Below, piece by piece: positions 50,212-61,887 of a stretch of 64,000 bases of DNA; position 1 is the first letter of the stretch; the number at the start of each line of letters is the position of its first letter. The notes beneath the pieces were generated by a model that was not told the origin of the DNA, made no database searches, and was given only the letters and a program-made list of their open reading frames with translations. The translations under genes were made by a program, and so were the position numbers. Source of the stretch: Ophiobolus disseminans. Its lineage: Eukaryota; Ascomycota; Dothideomycetes; Pleosporales; Phaeosphaeriaceae. The DNA is taken from the NCBI GenBank assembly GCA_010093685.1, contig MU006235.1, positions 697,780-761,779 on the forward strand. Direction: 5' to 3'.

Positions 50212-53200
50212 GACGGAGATGCAAGTAAAGGCGCCGTTTAGGGGTTGTAGTGGATGTTAGTGATGGATGAGTATGAAGTTGATGAACTGAATGCTTTATA
50301 AGAGAGGGACTTCTGCTTGATAAACCCCTCTCTCAGCTGAGAGAACCCCTCAAGTCCGATCTCGTGCTCATGAAGTTACGCAGACGATACGTGATCGTAC
50401 CAATCAGACAAGACTGGATCTAACCCCGCACCCCAACCGTGCAGAACTGGACCCTGACATAACATGGAAGGGTAAGCCGACCGACTTCCTACTGGATACT
50501 CGTAGGGGTGGCTGAATGTCAACGAGTGAGCTCATCGTTATTGAAACGCGCTTTACGCAAACAGCCGATGGTGAGTTAGTCAGTCTGACTGACGCACCGC
50601 GATGAGACATCGAGTCGACGACATTGTTAGTATAAGGCATTTCACTCTGTCCTCCACCAGCTGATTTGTGAAATAAATGGTAATCCGAGAACTGCGATCG
50701 CGCTAGCTGTTCGACGATTGCCGGCTCGGGGAGACTGTTGCCCGCTGCTAGCTTGCGTATCTCCTGTATCTATCGGGGATCTGAATCGTGACGGTGGTGA
50801 CGGCGCTTTTGTCGGAGAGAATGCGAACGCCATAGCTTACAGCTCTGCTGAGCTAGAGACGAAGTTGGATGATGATGCCTTGATGTGTGCCTAGGTATCG
50901 TGCAACCCGGAGCTGCCTAGTGGAGGCCTCAAGCTCAAGCCTCGAGCAGATATGTGGGTTCATCGATGTCATGTGTGATAGTCTTCGTCTCTTCTTCTTT
51001 CCGGGTTTGAATAATGACCTGCAACTGTCAAAAAACGGGAAGCGAAGACGCCATGAAGCTGACGGCACCAATGTAAAGCAGGACATCGAGAGTGACGTCA
51101 GAGACACACGTGATTTGATTAGCCAGAGTTGTGCTTGGGCCTCTCTTGGCGGCCAGGGGCGGGCCACTAAGCGACGTAAAGGTTTTTCGAGAAACCGTTC
51201 TCTCTCAACAGCCAACAATACACCACATAAACGGCCACACGCTTATCTTCGCTGCACGAGCCTGTTGATCAGTCAAAAGCCGCGTACGATCATGCCAGAG
51301 AGGAAAGTATATCGAGGTATGACCAACAGATCTCGCGGCTCGTTCGTGACCGAGTCTGCTATAATTGAGGCTTTCAACCAAGCCTGATCTTCTTGAGGAG
51401 AAGATTGACAGGGTCGGCCGCGAATCACTCCGCCACGTCGAATCGTCCAACCCAAGCCGTGTCTGTTCTCTCACGCTGAAACACTCATATCGGTGAGGGT
51501 GTTGTCGATGCCCGAGATCCGATCTTCGGGCTGATGTTCAGATCTGATTTGCATTTACACTGCCTCTGCCGCCTCGCCGAAGCATTCACTTGAGATAGCC
51601 TCCGGCTTCGCAGCGCAAGAACAGGTCAGTTAGCCTCCCCTTCAACACCAACCCTCCTTTCATGATGAAAAAAATTACACATAAGCATAGTTCATCTTAG
51701 GTCTCTGACCAATGAGGAACCAATAAAGCAATGTCTTTCGCTCCTATCTGATTTCCCCGTTATCCTTCCCAGTCGCATTCTCTCATTCATTGCGCGTGGA
51801 TACTGACCGGAACACAGGTGCGATGTAATGACATCCGGTGAAATGGATACTGTACACGAGGTAGGTGGTGTCATGCGCCTTTCAACGAGAACAAAGCCAT
51901 TGTTCAGTTGACGTTTGGTGCCGTCAAACCTGCTGTGCTACGTTCTCCACGCAGCCGCCGACGCAGAGTGCACGACGAAGGGTCCAGCGAATGGCTGCCG
52001 TTGTGATAGGTACCACTGTGATGTTTGCATGCAGGTGCTGCCGTCATTCTGTCATGAGTCTTTGCCAGGCTATGGGGCTGCGCAGAATGAAGATGCTCTG
52101 TTGGATGCGTTCTGTAGAGTTAATATCAAATGCAACCTTGTAAACAGCTCTCCTCTGCAGTGCACGCACAAACCGACCGTGAGGGATGATGCAGCCGTGG
52201 TGCCATAGGCGAAATCGTATCAATCAACGGGAAATGCGCGATTACTCGCTGACAAGGCTGAGCTCTTGATTACTCTGGTGCGCTCCCGCACACGACGGCA
52301 GGCTTCGGGTGCAGACGAAAAGCAAGTTCGAGTCCGCTGTCAGAAAGACCGAAGGTTCAGGGATCTGCGGCGCTCTCGAGCCGCTGTCCCAGTGCCTGGT
52401 TGATGATCCCCAGCGACAATCTTTCCCATACCCGTCCTTCCTGTGGAGCACTTGGATTTAGATTTGCAACATCATTTCCATGAGCGACATTAAGTTTCGC
52501 CGAGAGGATGCGGAAGCCCGTATCCACGACACCGACGGCTTTTCAGGAGGGGTACGAAACCGCCGGGCCCTGAAGTTGGCAGTGCTGATGCAGGGTGATA
52601 AGAGAGTCCTCCTCCCTCATCCCACACGCGCGAATTTTGTGACCAATACCTTTCGGACGAGACCAAGCTCGGCGTTATTGGTCAACTCGGTGAAAACGGC
52701 CCACATTATGCGTTGGCAGCCAAGCGCTTCCGTCCGGTCAGACTCGCACAGCCCACCCGCTTTTTGAATCCTGCCCACACCTCGTTCCTCCCTCCTCTTT
52801 TTACCACACAACATCAAACCTCGACGACACCAAAATCGCACACAAATTATTTGTAGCGAAAAATCACAATCAAACAGTTCAAAATTTCACGCCAACTCAC
52901 AAAATACACAAGAGCAACCGCTCAGAATGACAATTCGGAGTCCACACGGAGCCCTACCTAGGTACTTACCCAATGGTTTTTTCCCTTGTTTGCTTGCTTG
53001 CGTTTGCTTTGCATTTTTATAACGACTACATGTGTTGCGAAAGTCATGTGTCTCTTTCCTGTCACTTTTCATGTTTCGCCGCCACCTAGCCGCCACGCTA
53101 CAGAGGACATTTCCATGGAAGCCACAGAGAACCGTTCCACATGGATCCATTGCGAGATACGGACAACGATGGGCCACAGTTTTCTTTTCGTTCGTTCCAC

Positions 53201-53959
53201 TGTATTCCGGATGAATATTTGATCTCCATTACGACAACCCGCCGGATACATAGCTGCGCTGCCCTGGCGCTTGTAGAATCGGCTACCCAGAGATCACAAG
53301 ACCTCGACGTCGAAGCTTCAATTAAGCTTGCGAGTATCGAGTAAAGCGCGAATGGACCTACCGTAGACACGTGATCGAAGCCAGCCTACCCAGGTGGTCA
53401 ATCTCAGGATGAGGCTTGCTTCCACACGCCCGCACGTACATCGTAGACAACTCCTCGCGAAGTCGTTCAAAAATGTTCTTGTTCGACTGAGCGTAGCGAC
53501 GCACATCGTATACCGCACTGCTTCACTGCTTTTCACCACTCCCACACTGGTCACCCTGACCTGGATTCGAAAGATGACTGCCCATGGAACATGCCCCAAA
53601 GAGAGCCCTTCTGGATACCACACTGGTAGGATCTCCGGCCAAGTTGAAACCGGTTACCCACGTCATGGGCATTGGAATTTGGATCTATCTGTTGGATGAC
53701 CAAGTACGTACGTTAGGCTGACACTCGCCTACCCTGATTTCTACATTGATCACGAACTAACTTGAAGTCTGCGCTGAAAGGAATGAGGACTTCAAAGGCA
53801 TTGGTCTCTCAGCCCTTGTTACTATTCTGGATCAAGTCCGGGTTAGTCTCTTCGCGGAGCGACATCATCTGCCTATGGATATTCAGAGGATCAGAGATAC
53901 GGCCAACCTGGGTCAATATTCACAGTTCTCTCTAACATCTTAACGACCATGGCGACATC
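50212..53959. other. large gene-poor region, possible leader of C2H2 regulator
   Basis: 3.7 kb with no supported gene. A 166-codon plus-strand frame (50887-51387) begins with GTG and has no domain. A Cys-rich frame at 51915-52208 has no ATG or signal peptide. Around 52780-52830 a CT-rich tract leads into an ACCACACAACATCAAACC stretch, a start-site-like pattern in fungi. Downstream splice-like pairs (for example a GTACGT at about 53704 with CTAACTTGAAG near 53768) suggest a long spliced leader for the regulator gene that follows. Confidence 0.4.
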
Positions 53960-54168
53960 ATGTCAATGATGATGATTCCTCTCGTGCTCCTCCAGGTGCG
54001 TACCCCCTCTTGCACCAAACTAACCTCAAGAGGCTGACTTATGTGCGAGGACAGGTCTGGATATCGCTCTTGCCGGCAACTAACATGGCGTTTCCTATGT
54101 CTATAGTCTCACTCTACATTAATTCAAGACCTACATTGGTTTGTTTTGGCACTAACCTTTGCGATTAG

Positions 54169-55855
54169 CGACTCTTTCTTCGATTCACCACCGGAGCCTG
54201 TTTCCTGTATTTCAAGCATTGCCGAGTGGAGAAAGGATATCCCAGCTTCTGGAGAGGAATTTCCGTTCTACTCAGAGTTCCAGGACATGACCAGTGCGGA
54301 CTTGCTGGAGCTGAAGGACACTATTTCCGAGTGCAGCATGGACAGCGCGTACCAAAGCCAGAGTGGCGCCAGCCGGCGCGGAGCCAGGAAAGTGGATGGA
54401 TACACACAGGACAACCGTCCCCGTGTGAACGCTCATTTCGTAGGAAGTGAGGTCTACTCGCCGTCGCTGAGCGCAGAGAGCTACAACGCGTTCACAGACC
54501 ACAACCTGGACATGAGCCAAATGCCACAGCCGGCTGGAACCTGGGAAGCGCCGGAGGAGTCCATCGTTTATGCTAATTACTCTGCTGGACAGGACTTTGC
54601 TCAATACGCGACGACCAACGTTCAACGATACACCCCCACATCTAACACCGGCTTGTCATCGCCGTGGGTGCCAACAGACGCACAATTCCACAACAGCCAG
54701 TTCAACTTCACTTACCCTGCAGGGCAAAGCCCCGCCGAGATGATGTTCAGCACCACAGCCCCACCACACCGAGCGTGGAACAACAGCAACTTCGACCAGA
54801 CAACACGTCCCGCTGCTGTCCGCAGCTCCTCTTCCTACACACTTCACCAAGACTCACGACGTACATCTGCTCACGACGCCACCTTTGGCGCATTTGTCGC
54901 GACTCCAACCAGCACCACAAGCGTTCAATTCCCACAAAACGTCGAGTTTGATCAGTCCCGACTGGTAGATTCAAGGTAGGTTGTTTTGCCTTGCCTTTGC
55001 GTCACATCTAATGATCTCAGGAACGACAACGAGGACACTGCATCTGCGTCCATCCCCACACAGTCTCTCGATGACGAGGAAGTAATGTCGCCATCAGATG
55101 CGGCTGACATCAAGCTCGAAGAGGAGCGCACCAAAGTCGCTCGCAGCCACCCACTCTACCAGCAACTGCCAGACAAGGATGGCAAGTACCATTGCCCTGA
55201 GGAGGGCAAGACTGGCTGCAGCCACAAGCCCACACCTCTCAAGTGCAACTACGAGTACGTGCCACTCTCCAATCTCTTCCTTAATGTACTGACACCCCTT
55301 AGCAAGTACGTGGACTCACACTTGAAGCCGTTCCGATGCAACAAGAAGACTTGCGTTGGTGTCCAGTTCTCCTCAACTGCCTGTCTCCTCCGTCACGAGC
55401 GTGAGGCCCATGGCATGCACGGCCATGGTGCGCGCCCTCATCTCTGTCACTTCCGTGACTGTGAGCGTGCGGTGCCAGGACATGGCTTCCCTCGTCGCTA
55501 CAACCTCTTTGACCACATGAAGCGCGTCCACCAGTATGAGGGTCCAACCACTGAGCCTTCACCACCTACCACAGCTGGTCAAATCCAGCGCAAGCCTGCA
55601 TCCCGCAAGCGCAAGGCCCCGTCCGAGGAGACTAGTGAGAAGCGTCAGAAGGCGGCCAAGATCTCTGCCGAACAACTCCGTCAACAAGCACGCGATCAAC
55701 TCGCCCAGCAGTTTCTGAGCAAGAAGCAACAGATCATCGACATCCTCAACAACCTCAACGACCCTAATGACTTGAGGGATGACCTCCAGCTCACCAAAGA
55801 GGTCTTTGGTCTGCACGAGATCAGCACCAAGTTCCGCGAGAACTACGGTGGCTGA
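54169..55855 (+). CDS. C2H2 zinc-finger transcription factor (5' end unresolved)
   Basis: Three coding exons are clear (54169-54975, 55021-55253, 55302-55855), about 530 residues. The N-terminal half is Ser/Thr/Gln/Pro-rich with acidic patches, as in activation regions. Zinc fingers lie near the middle: CNKKTCVGVQF with a following HEREAH, and HLCHFRDCERAVPGHGFPRRYNLFDHMKRVH, preceded by a Cys/His-rich part (YHCPEEGKTGCSHKP). A basic stretch SRKRKAPSEETSEKRQK is a probable nuclear signal, followed by a glutamine-rich helix. The first exon begins after a good acceptor (CTAACC...GATTAG), and no in-frame ATG lies between it and an upstream stop at 54104, so the start codon is in an unidentified upstream exon. 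One possible start is 53960 with an intron 53996-54106, which is in phase but weakly supported. The last intron (55254-55301, 48 nt) is a stop-free multiple of three. Confidence 0.82.
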
Positions 55856-56718
55856 ATGAAGCACTGTCATAGTAGACTCCGTCTGCTCTGACACCTGATG
55901 AAGGTTTGTCACACACACGCCCGGAGACTACCCTGGACTTTTTACCCGGACTATACATGCTGTCCTGCATGCTGCTTTTACTGCGTTTTCCCGCACATAT
56001 GGATGGAATTCCCGCAACCTAGCGGATGAACTAGGCCACTGCTTCCCGTTTTCCAGATGGATATGCCTCTTACCTGCTGGATGATCGACATGGCTGCTCC
56101 CAAGCCAAGGATACTTTGTCCCAGCCGTGGACTGGACTGGATCATCCTGGACTACTGCTTGATCGCGTTGCGCGACGGCAGCATGCCTGAGGGCTGAGGA
56201 CTTCGGTCCGACTCATTGCAAGAGAACTGGCATGAGTTTTGTTTGGTTGATGTAGCAGATTGATTACTTGGATGATTATAGATCGATGCCGTTGTTGGTA
56301 TTTGTATTTCGTTTGTTTGTTCAATGGAATGGAAGAAGATAGAGAACTGAGCTGTCATGGACTCGCTGCCGCAGTATGAATCACTATGCTGTCGGCGGAG
56401 GTTTGATGATCGATGTCGGCTGCGTCGCTAGATAGACAACAAATTGTATTGCTTTGAAATTATGACCTGCAAATGTGCCTGTGTATCGTATGCAATATCC
56501 TCTACTGTTTCCAGACCACCATGCTTCGTAACGCCCCCTTCTTCTATCTATTCATAAAAAAGCAGACCGCGGCTCTCAAACCTCCATCCCAAAATCCAGA
56601 ACCCAGAATTACCAACAGACCCGCTCATTCACCCCGATTCGGCCGACCCGCCGACCCTACGTCATCACCCACGCTCCACTTTCCTTCCGCATCGTCCGCC
56701 AACACGGCCTCAGCCGAG
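55856..56718. other. intergenic between C2H2 regulator and peroxidase gene
   Basis: 3' flank of the regulator and promoter of the peroxidase. A CT-rich and AC-rich stretch from about 56570 to 56700 precedes the peroxidase 5' UTR intron. No gene is supported. Confidence 0.45.
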
Positions 56719-56802
56719 GTAAGTCAGCGCAGCAGACCCTGTTTTGTAAGCCCGTTGCGACTGGCCAGGTCCTTTTTGCGCACGCTCGACCGTTGTTTGC
56801 AG
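56719..56802 (+). other. 5' UTR intron of the peroxidase gene
   Basis: GTAAGT donor after CAGCCGAG and acceptor GTTTGCAG. It places the transcript start upstream of 56719, so the upstream ATG at 56837 is inside the mRNA. Confidence 0.6.
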
Positions 56803-56836
56803 GCTTGATTTCGTGCCCGTTTCATATGCACATGAC

Positions 56837-57609
56837 ATGATTCGACCTAGCACAGCCCCGCTACGCATCTTTGCGTCGAGGCCGCGGGTGCTTAAACACT
56901 TCGCTGCACCTCTGCTACTTAACACCGCGTTATCAAGATCAACACTTGCACCAAGACCAACACTCATACCTGCGCAAATAGTATACCGACGAAATCACTT
57001 TGCGAATATGGCTTCTGCGACGTCGTTCTTCGACTTTAAGCCCGTGGATAGTACGTCCTCCACCCGCCCCTCCACTCCATCCACCCCCAACCCCCTTCTC
57101 CATACTCGCCATGCCCCACTCGTCCTAACATATAAACAGAGCGCGGCAAACCCTACCCCCTGTCAAACCTTTCGAACAAAGTCGTCCTCGTCGTAAACAC
57201 GGCCTCAAAATGCGGTTTCACGCCACAATTCGAAGGGCTGGAGAAACTCTACAAAGACCTCAAATCGACCTACCCCAACGACTTTGAAATCATCGGCTTC
57301 CCTTGCAACCAGTTCGGCGGGCAGGACCCGGGCTCCAACGACGAGATCCAAGAATTCTGCCAAATCAACTACGGCGTGTCCTTCCCCGTGCTCGGGAAAA
57401 TCGACGTGAATGGAAAGGATGCGGACCCGGCGTTTGAGTGGCTCAAGAATGAGAAGGCGGGGCTGATGGGGTTGAAAAGGGTGAAGTGGAATTTTGAGAA
57501 GTTTTTGGTGGGACGGGATGGGAGGGTTAAGGGACGCTGGGCGAGTACGAAGAAGCCGGAGGATTTGAAGGCGGAGATTGAGAGGGAGTTGAAGGCGGGG
57601 AAGGCGTAG
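56837..57609 (+). CDS. HYR1: glutathione/thioredoxin peroxidase, Gpx3/Hyr1-type
   Basis: Reduces peroxides and in yeast also senses them for Yap1. Two exons (56837-57050 and 57140-57609) give 227 residues from the first ATG or 170 from the second ATG at 57008. The peroxidatic Cys is in NTASKCGFTPQ, the resolving-region Cys in GFPCNQFGGQDPGS, and the catalytic Trp-Asn in VKWNFEKFLVGRDG. The short form is the normal size of the family. The extra N-terminal 57 residues are rich in Arg, Leu, Ala and Pro with almost no acidic residues, as in a mitochondrial presequence. The likely outcome is two products, one mitochondrial and one cytosolic, by choice of start codon. The coding intron (57051-57139) has a GTACGT donor. 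It is convergent with the PTPA gene. Confidence 0.93.
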
Positions 57610-57860
57610 GTGGGTAGGAGGGGAATATGGGGGGATGGGTGATAAGAGGGGGTGAGGAGGGAGAAGGGGTGGGTTGGTGTGATACCATGAGCGTCACGGC
57701 TCTTTATGAAGAAATTGGAATTGCAGAAATACATGGTATTCGTCCTTGATACCAGCTCAAAGTCTGAAGTGTCATTACAGTCATGATATCTATTCCCAGC
57801 CTAGTCGCGTTCCTATTAAACGCCCTACAATGCCCAACCCCCCTTCCCATACATACCCAT

Positions 57861-59147
57861 CTAATCAAACGGCACCCTCCTCAACCCCATCCTACCCCCC
57901 TTCCTCTCCTCCCCCTCCGCCCCCACCGCAGCAGGAACCCTAATACCACAACAATCCCCCCACCCCACACTCGCATGCACATGTCTCTTGCCTGCCTCGT
58001 CGTCAAAAACCTTAACCTCCCCGCCCTCCACTTCCTGCTCCTCAGCCTCCACACCCGCCTCGTCCTCCGTGCTCATGCCCTGCACGCCAGGAACCAGCGA
58101 CCCAAACAAGAAATGCTGCATAACAGGCAACTTCTCCAATATCTCCTTTCGAAACATTTTCCTCATCCCGCCCTCAATCTTACCCCAATTCCTGCTCGCG
58201 CTGACGTCGTCCAACATGGGACTATGCCAGCGCAAGCCCTCGACGTTCTTGACGCTATTCACAAACGCAATCTGGTCGAGGTACACATACTCGCTTGCTT
58301 CCTCCTCCAGCACGAGCGCGTTGTGGATGCTCTTGGGCGTGATGTACGGATGGTGCAGCAGCTGTGCGGCGCCGAAGAGGAAGGGCAGGAACTGGTAGTC
58401 GTCGAGGCCCCATACGCCGTGGGAGCCCGCGGGCTCGAGGTAGTAGGCCGATTGGATGCGGCGCATGAGGCGCAGGTAGGCGGGGAAGACGGTGAGGGCG
58501 AGGGCGGGGAAGGTGGATACGGGGAGCAGAGAGAGCCGGTTTAGGCACAACAGCCAGGTGAGGAAGTTTAGTTCGTGGCCTGAGCCGTAGTCTATGCGGC
58601 GTTTGTTGCCGAAGGAGTGCGCGAGGTAGGTGGATATTTCGGCGGTTTGGGACGGGTTGGTCAGGCCGAGGTGGGCGTGCCATTGGGGGAGGGCGGCGTC
58701 GACTTCATCGAGGTAGGTGCGGAAGATGGGGTTGCCGAAGCGGGAGCCGGTGTCTTCTGGGGGGCATTTCTCTAGTATCTGCTCTGCTTGGCTGAGGATG
58801 TTGACGATGTTGTCTACTGTGTCGGTCTTCTCAGACGCTTTGATGCTGGATATTGCGCGGTCTCGCACTGAGTCTGCGATGCCAAAGATGAATGCTTCCA
58901 CGAGGGTGCACGTCTCGCTCTTCAGGAACAACTGATGGTCCTCAGGACTGAGTATCCGCCTCGACGGCTTGACGTATACATGTCCCTCGAGACTCGGCGG
59001 CGCAGGCAGTGCAGGTGTAGGCGGGGGCGGGGCAGCCGGCGCGTCGCGTGTCGTCGCGCGTTTGCGGGGCATAAGCTTCGGTAGCTTGTTGCTGAGGTCT
59101 GGCGGCGGCGGCGACGACGGCGAGTGTACAGATTCTGGTTGCGTCAT
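57861..59147 (-). CDS. PTPA: PP2A activator PTPA (Rrd-type prolyl isomerase)
   Basis: Activates protein phosphatase 2A and related phosphatases by helping to load metal and form the active catalytic site. Single exon of 428 residues. The N-terminal 65 residues are Pro/Ser-rich. The PTPA fold starts at RILSPEDHQLFLKSETC and includes the signature DYGSGHELNFLTWLL, then GVWGLDDYQFLPFLFGAAQL and the terminal block SVKNVEGLRWHSPMLDDVS. The C-terminal 100 residues are acidic then Gly/Arg-rich and probably disordered, longer than in yeast Rrd2 and closer to the Rrd1 layout. The frame is open upstream of 59147 but starts there with a non-ATG codon, so the ATG is preferred. Which paralog (Rrd1 or Rrd2) is not certain. 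Confidence 0.93.
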   Translation of the reverse strand: MTQPESVHSPSSPPPPDLSNKLPKLMPRKRATTRDAPAAPPPPTPALPAPPSLEGHVYVKPSRRILSPEDHQLFLKSETCTLVEAFIFGIADSVRDRAISSIKASEKTDTVDNIVNILSQAEQILEKCPPEDTGSRFGNPIFRTYLDEVDAALPQWHAHLGLTNPSQTAEISTYLAHSFGNKRRIDYGSGHELNFLTWLLCLNRLSLLPVSTFPALALTVFPAYLRLMRRIQSAYYLEPAGSHGVWGLDDYQFLPFLFGAAQLLHHPYITPKSIHNALVLEEEASEYVYLDQIAFVNSVKNVEGLRWHSPMLDDVSASRNWGKIEGGMRKMFRKEILEKLPVMQHFLFGSLVPGVQGMSTEDEAGVEAEEQEVEGGEVKVFDDEAGKRHVHASVGWGDCCGIRVPAAVGAEGEERKGGRMGLRRVPFD

Positions 59148-60153
59148 ATTATCTGTGTAGTGTGGTTGTATGCCGTGAATCGAGAGTGTTGTGCATATCT
59201 CTACAAATCCATAAAGTTCAATGGACCCTGAAACGGCCCGCTGATCCGCCACCGCCGTTCACCAACTCTCATATATCGATATCGCCATGTCCGCCTCGAT
59301 CCTTCCGCCGCACAGGAACCAGGCACAACGGCGCCCCTTCTTCCGCTATCCGCCCGCTTCCCTTTAGGCTAAACACCGCTCCCTAGCCCTACTGATATCC
59401 CATCTATTCGCATCTATCGCGCGATCTTGCGGGACATGGGGGGTGACATCAGAAAAGCTCCGTCGGATGAAAGGCCACAACGTCCGGTGAGCCTTTTGCT
59501 GCGTGATGGCAGCTCTACTCGGCTCCATCCAGATGGCATCAGTGATTGTTTGCGTGAAACATGTAAACCTGCAAGAGAAGCAATGCAGAATATTCCACCA
59601 CTGCTTGTTGATGCCGGATATGCAAGCGATGTGGAGTATGAAGCCTTCTGATATGACTCCCGATGCCGTGCTTGAGCCGCATGTCTTCCGAGTGCGGTAT
59701 ATAAACTAGACGATCGCCCTTTCTTGTGGCTTACCGTGCTTATGCACCATTTCCTTTTGAAGTGTTGAAGAGTTGATAGAGCACTTGTGTGTTTTTGTTG
59801 CATCACTGTTTCTTGGTGATGGCCATGTACTTCCCTTGCATTATCCTTGTGGGGATGATGCTTATGAGAGGGAGGGCATGAGTATCAACCTGTGATGCTC
59901 TTGGATTAAGTTTTGGACAACTTGAAATTGATTTGTCCAGACGCCAGGTGCCGCTGATGGCTCCTCTCTAACGCCGTGCGCCGTCTATGCGTATTTGCCA
60001 AACAATAAACCCGCCCTATGCCTTTCTACCCACCATATGTGGTGGTGATGCTGACCGTCTACGCAAGCATGATAACATATGTATCCAGCAATGCAAGAGC
60101 CTCGTGTAAAATCAATCCATCTCACCAAGTGTCCTCGGCGGAAGGAAGGATGC
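59148..60153. other. intergenic upstream of PTPA
   Basis: One kilobase between two minus-strand genes. A 74-codon plus-strand frame and a 130-codon minus-strand frame (59414-59806) overlap each other; neither has a domain. No gene is called. Confidence 0.4.
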
Positions 60154-61887
60154 CTAATCCTCCATCTCACTCGGACTCTCTTCCAGATTATGCCGCCTTT
60201 CTTCATCCATCTCTTTGTACGTAGCCCACGATAACAAGATGAAAGCGCCAATAATAAGTATACCGCCGACGATAGCAGCCGGTGTGAGAGGCGAGTTGAG
60301 CGGTGGAGGAAGTAACTGGTCGACGAGTGCGACAATAAAGATAGTCAGCAGTGCCGCAACGGACGACAGAACCGGCGACGTCAGCGAAATGAGTACCAGG
60401 AACGATCCAGAAAACGCTACACAAGTCAGCATCCGCCTCATCCCAAAGTCACAACATGAAAACTCACTAGCATTCGCCAACACACTAATTGCCATCATCC
60501 ACGCCTGCTCCCCCCTCGGCAGCTCAAAAATCTCCCACCCCATATAATGCAGCACCGGCAGCGGAATCCACAACACACACACCGTAAACGCACCAATCAA
60601 ACTGCCAAACATATTCGCAAACACGACGCCCTTATTCGGACTCGCGCCCTCGGGCGGGCACGCTAGCCGCTTATACAGCACCTCGTAGAACCCGTACAGC
60701 ACGGAGCCGACGAAGATGACGAGGTTGCCGAAAGTGCGGTTCTCGGCTTCGTGCGAGGGGGGCGCTTTGTCGCCGCCTGCGCCGCCGCCGGATTTGGAGC
60801 CGTGTTTGGCGGGCGAGACGTCGCCGTATGCGACGATGAAGACGCCGGCTATGGCGACGGCTACGGCGACGACTTTGCTCGTTCGCACCTTTTCGTGCAG
60901 GATGGGGATGCTGAATGCGTATGCGAAGAAGGCGGAGCAGTTGTATATTGCGGTCAAGTCGCTGGCTGTGGTCTGGTTGACGGCGACGTACCAGCTGCCG
61001 CCTGCGAGTGTGAGGGCGCATGTGATGAATGCCGTCATGCGGAGCATGTAGCGCACGGGCGAGACGAGTTGTTGGCGGGGTGTGGGGTGGAGGGTTTGGT
61101 GTTCGACGGTCAGGGCGATTTGGCGCAGGAGTTGGGTGTGGCGGCGCCAGAAGAGGGGGAAGGGCGTCGAGTAGGATTGGAGGCGGAGGACGAAGAGCAT
61201 GACGGGGTAGAGGAGGATCCAGGAGCCGTGGGTCATGTAGCTGTGGACGTCAGTCTATACTCTTGGAGGAGGAAGGGATAGTATCTGGGATTGGGAATGT
61301 GGTAGGACGTACAGCATACAATACGGCTTCTCCCACTTCAACTGGTGCTGAATATACACGGCCGTCTCCGTCTGTACCGTGAAGCTGACCAGGCTGAGCG
61401 CCAGCGTGATGGCCGCATATGTGTACTTCTTCTTCGTCTCAAAATTCGCCTGTGTCTCCGGATCCCTCTCGTGGAAATGATGTGTCGCACTCCTACTCAT
61501 ATGCCCTATATCGTCGTCAACGCCCTCATCCTCATCTTTACTATGTCCACCTAGCAGCGGCGCGCGATGCCCGTTGCTCTCGAATTCGGGGCGCAAGTCA
61601 GACGGCATGCTTGCGTCGTGTTCATCCCAGTCGTCGAATTCGAGGTCTGAGTTTGTGAGATCCGAGTCGTCGGCGCTGTTCAAATCGTCGAGCTCCGTGT
61701 CGTGTCGTTTCGAGTCGTTGAGGCCGTGATTCTTTGTCGCCAAATCCCTAAACGGCTCCGCAAAGCCTTGACCAAGACTACGACTGCGCCCACTATCTTC
61801 TAAGCCCCTGCTGACGTCCTGTGCTCTCGTAGAATCAATAGCATGTGAGCGTTGCTTCTTCGACCTAAGCGGGATGGACTCAGGCAT
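60154..61887 (-). CDS. drug/metabolite transporter, SLC35F/Thi74-like
   Basis: Integral membrane carrier. Three exons (61887-61313, 61240-60468, 60416-60154) give 536 residues. The first 145 residues are polar and acidic and lie before the membrane domain. About ten hydrophobic segments follow, for example YAAITLALSLVSFTVQTET, WILLYPVMLFVLRLQ, MTAFITCALTLAGGSWYVAV, VVAVAVAIAGVFIVAYGDVS, FGNLVIFVGSVLYGFYEVLY and AAIVGGILIIGAFILLSWA. The EamA-type half repeats and the NQTTASDLTAIYNCSAFFAYAFS block match the SLC35F group, including yeast THI74/YML018C of the vacuolar membrane. The C-terminus is charged. The substrate is unknown. The second intron (60417-60467, 51 nt) is stop-free and a multiple of three. 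A start at the ATG 61887 is supported by the long polar head. Confidence 0.9.

Noticed and set aside
50887..51387. 166-codon plus-strand open frame
   Set aside because: It begins with GTG, has no domain and no splice partner, and overlaps another frame on the opposite strand.
59414..59806. 130-codon minus-strand frame upstream of PTPA
   Set aside because: No similarity to a known family and it competes with an opposite-strand frame of equal quality.
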